Positions 62,047-64,000 of a DNA stretch of 64,000 nucleotides are shown here, in pieces. A model generated the notes under the pieces. It was not told where the DNA came from. It searched no databases and saw nothing but the letters and a program-made list of their open reading frames with translations. Positions within the stretch are counted from its first letter, which is position 1. Every line of letters starts with the position of its first letter. The position numbers and the translations under genes were made by a program. Origin of the DNA: Bradyrhizobium septentrionale (GTDB taxonomy: Bacteria > Pseudomonadota > Alphaproteobacteria > Rhizobiales > Xanthobacteraceae); assembly GCF_011516645.4 (NCBI RefSeq), contig NZ_CP088285.1, positions 5,598,501 through 5,662,500 of the forward strand. Reading direction: 5' to 3'.

Positions 62047-62535
62047 TCATTTCACCCGCCTGAGCGTCGGACGCTGGCCCTCGATCGATGCCCGGACATG
62101 GGCGCGGGCGCGGGCGAGCCGGGACATCACCGTGCCGATCGGCACGCCCTGGATGTCGGCGACCTCCCGGTAGCTCATGCCCTCCAGCATCACGAGCAGC
62201 AGCACCGAGCGCTGCTCCTCGACCAGCGTCGACAGCGCGCGCTCGATGTCGCGTCCCTCGGCCTCGGTGCCGCTGGCGTCGGCATTGTTGTCGAGCAGCG
62301 GCAGGAAGGCCGGCCGCCGCGCCAGCGAGCGCCGGCGGTTCTTGTTCAAATTGGTCAGGATCGTGTAGAGCCAGCTCCTGACGTCGCCGCCGAGAAACAG
62401 CCGCTTCGAGCGCAGCGCCCGCACCAGCGTGTCCTGCACCAGATCGTCGGCGATATCCGAGTCACGCACCAGCGCGCGCGCATAGCGGCGGAGCGCCGGA
62501 ATCATGGCTTCGACACTTTGACGAAACGCGGTCAT
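62047..62535 (-). CDS. ECF RNA polymerase sigma factor
   Basis: 162 residues. Region 2 (about 10-75; DSDIADDLVQDTLVRAL) binds core enzyme and the -10 element, and region 4 (about 105-155; MSYREVADIQGVPIGTVMSRLARARAHV) binds the -35. No extra domains. Partner of the anti-sigma gene that follows. A GGAAT...GTT sequence upstream may be its own promoter. Confidence 0.92.
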   Translation of the reverse strand: MTAFRQSVEAMIPALRRYARALVRDSDIADDLVQDTLVRALRSKRLFLGGDVRSWLYTILTNLNKNRRRSLARRPAFLPLLDNNADASGTEAEGRDIERALSTLVEEQRSVLLLVMLEGMSYREVADIQGVPIGTVMSRLARARAHVRASIEGQRPTLRRVK

Positions 62536-62582
62536 GCAACCCAGTCTTCGATGGTCGCGGCGCTAGCCGCCTCATCAAACAT

Positions 62583-62607
62583 AACACCCTAACGTCGCGG
62601 CTATTCC
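62583..62607 (-). promoter_or_regulatory. possible ECF-type promoter of the sigma gene
   Basis: On the minus strand GGAAT and GTT are separated by 17 bases, close to the GGAAC-N16/17-CGTT form used by alphaproteobacterial ECF factors. It lies 48-72 bases before the sigma start. Weak by itself. Confidence 0.35.
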
Positions 62608-62709
62608 GGTTGCGCCGATCTGCATGCATAGCGCCTCAGCTGCGGCCGATTTGGGCTTGTCGGCAGCCGAAGCACTGGTGTACCTCCGGGCCGGAAATAT
62701 TCGAAGCGA

Positions 62710-63309
62710 ATGCCGGTGCCAACGATCTACTACATCCGCCACGGCGAGACCGCATGGAATGCCGAAGGCCGGCTTCAGGGCGTGCAGGACATCGGCCTCA
62801 ACGAGCGCGGCCGTGCCCAGGCGGCGCATGCCGGGCGCATCCTTGCCGATCTGCTGGCGGGCGACGGCCGTGACAAGACGACGCTGCCGTTCGTCGCAAG
62901 CCCGCTGATCCGGGCGCGCGCGACCATGGAGCTGGTGCGCACCGAGCTTGGCCTGCCGCCCGGCGACTACGCCCTCGACGCGCGGCTGCGCGAGATCGGC
63001 TACGGGACATGGGAGGGCTCGACGCTGGCGCAGGCGCAGGCCGCAGATCCCGCCGTGTATGCCCGCCGCCTGGCCGAGAAGTGGACGGTGTCGCCATCCG
63101 GCGGCGAGAGCTATGTCGACGTGCAGGTACGTATGACCCAGTGGTACCGCTCGGTAACCTCAGACACCGTCGCCGTCGCCCATGGCGGCACCGCGCGGGC
63201 GCTGATGGTGGCGCTCGGCTTCGAGACCCCGGCTTCGGCCGCGGACCTCTACATCGAGCAGGGCGCGGTCTACGTGTTCGGCGCTGCGGGCCTGCAGAAG
63301 TATAGTTGA
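62710..63309 (+). CDS. histidine phosphatase (phosphoglycerate mutase-like)
   Basis: 199 residues. The active His is in YYIRHGETAWNAEGRLQG; a second His is in VAVAHGGTARALM, with Glu in LREIGYGTWEG. These are the phosphatase-type members of the phosphoglycerate mutase superfamily; the substrate is unknown. It lies 54 bases ahead of chorismate synthase on the same strand. Confidence 0.88.
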   Translation: MPVPTIYYIRHGETAWNAEGRLQGVQDIGLNERGRAQAAHAGRILADLLAGDGRDKTTLPFVASPLIRARATMELVRTELGLPPGDYALDARLREIGYGTWEGSTLAQAQAADPAVYARRLAEKWTVSPSGGESYVDVQVRMTQWYRSVTSDTVAVAHGGTARALMVALGFETPASAADLYIEQGAVYVFGAAGLQKYS

Positions 63310-63363
63310 CCTCGGCGGTCACGCGAGGTTTGACCCCGCTGCCTGCGCGCGTTACGACACGCC

Positions 63364-64000
63364 ATGTCCTTCAATACTTTCGGCCATATGTTCCGCGTCA
63401 CGACCTTCGGCGAGAGCCATGGGGTCGCGATCGGCTGCGTGGTGGATGGCTGCCCGCCGTTGATCCCCCTGACCGTGGAGGAGATCCAGCACGACCTCGA
63501 CCGCCGCCGGCCCGGCCAGTCGCGCTTCACCACCCAGCGCCAGGAGCCGGATGCGGTGAAGATCCTGTCCGGCGTGATGGCGCATCCGGAGAGCGGGGTG
63601 CAGGTCACGACCGGCACGCCGATCGCGCTGTTGATCGAGAACACCGACCAGCGCTCCAAGGACTATTCCGAGATCAAGGACAAGTTTCGCCCCGGGCACG
63701 CCGACTTCACCTATGAAGCGAAATACGGCCTGCGCGACTATCGCGGCGGCGGCCGCTCCTCCGCGCGCGAGACCGCGACCCGCGTCGCCGCCGGCGCGAT
63801 CGCGCGAAAGGTCCTGCCCGGGGTCAAGGTGCGCGGCGCGCTGGTGCAGATGGGTCCGCACAAGATCGACCGCGAGAAGTGGGACTGGGACGAGATCGCC
63901 AACAACCCGTTCTTCTGTCCCGACAAGGACAAGGCGGCGTTCTTCGAAAGCTATCTCGACGGCATCAGGAAAAGCGGCTCCTCGATCGGCGCCGTCATCG
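63364..64000 (+). CDS. aroC: chorismate synthase, 3' end outside the window
   Basis: First 212 codons of chorismate synthase, the last step of the shikimate pathway, which needs reduced FMN. Family motifs: [40 protein letters not shown] and [19 protein letters not shown]. The window ends within the gene, so it is partial. Confidence 0.95.
   Translation, partial: MSFNTFGHMFRVTTFGESHGVAIGCVVDGCPPLIPLTVEEIQHDLDRRRPGQSRFTTQRQEPDAVKILSGVMAHPESGVQVTTGTPIALLIENTDQRSKDYSEIKDKFRPGHADFTYEAKYGLRDYRGGGRSSARETATRVAAGAIARKVLPGVKVRGALVQMGPHKIDREKWDWDEIANNPFFCPDKDKAAFFESYLDGIRKSGSSIGAVI

Overview
The window is a high-GC alphaproteobacterial chromosome segment. Protein content (C-P lyase cluster, Tat-exported oxidoreductases, RibBA with a decayed second domain) and several imperfect palindromic intergenic repeats of a kind I associate with Bradyrhizobium point to Bradyrhizobium or a close relative. 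That placement is from recognition of proteins and repeats, not from a search. I found no rRNA, tRNA, CRISPR array, transposase or prophage gene.

Layout. 1-7.5 kb: a plus-strand run of a RidA-fold protein, a Tat-type flavin amine oxidase, a small cytochrome c, an exported RidA and an exported M20 peptidase, followed by translationally coupled aspartate dehydrogenase and nicotinamidase, then a divergent hydroxymethylbilane synthase paralogue. 7.5-21.2 kb: a full phosphonate (phn) locus. It has a minus-strand trio (DUF1045 protein, second PhnM, hexapeptide transferase) diverging from phnC-D-E1-E2, then the repressor gene phnF and the C-P lyase operon phnGHIJKLMN. The intergenic regions carry Pho boxes (11-bp GTCA-type direct repeats) and a 14-bp-arm palindrome fit for PhnF. 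phnC carries a one-base frameshift.

21-29 kb: an FMN-binding oxidoreductase-like protein, a SulP transporter, and a TetR regulator diverging from an RND efflux pair with a 10-bp-arm palindrome beside the pump start. 29-38 kb: a minus-strand catabolic-looking set (hotdog protein, carboxymuconolactone decarboxylase-like, SDR, LysR, NTF2-like, two RidA-family proteins) diverging from a large indolepyruvate:ferredoxin oxidoreductase gene that is also split by a one-base frameshift. 38-45.5 kb: a small exported protein, an alkaline phosphatase PhoD preceded by six GT-motifs at exact 11-bp intervals, an aldo/keto reductase, a His/Arg-rich exported peptide, a Tat-exported amidohydrolase, an aminotransferase and a DUF3124 protein. 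45.5-64 kb: mostly housekeeping genes (cation:proton antiporter, ribBA, glutaryl-CoA dehydrogenase, MBL hydrolase, DUF1499, acyl-CoA ligase, extensin-like, L,D-transpeptidase, corA, SDR, pdxH, DnaJ-like, ECF sigma/anti-sigma pair, histidine phosphatase), ending in a chorismate synthase gene cut by the window edge.

How it fits together: phosphate starvation is the main visible theme. PhoB-type sites sit at four promoters (phnC, the reverse phnM2 operon, phnG, phoD), so phosphonate uptake, C-P bond cleavage and phosphoesterase export would be co-induced, with PhnF adding substrate-specific control at phnG. The most unusual gene set is the first operon, which reads as a periplasmic amine-oxidising chain (flavoprotein to cytochrome c) with its own exported imine hydrolase.
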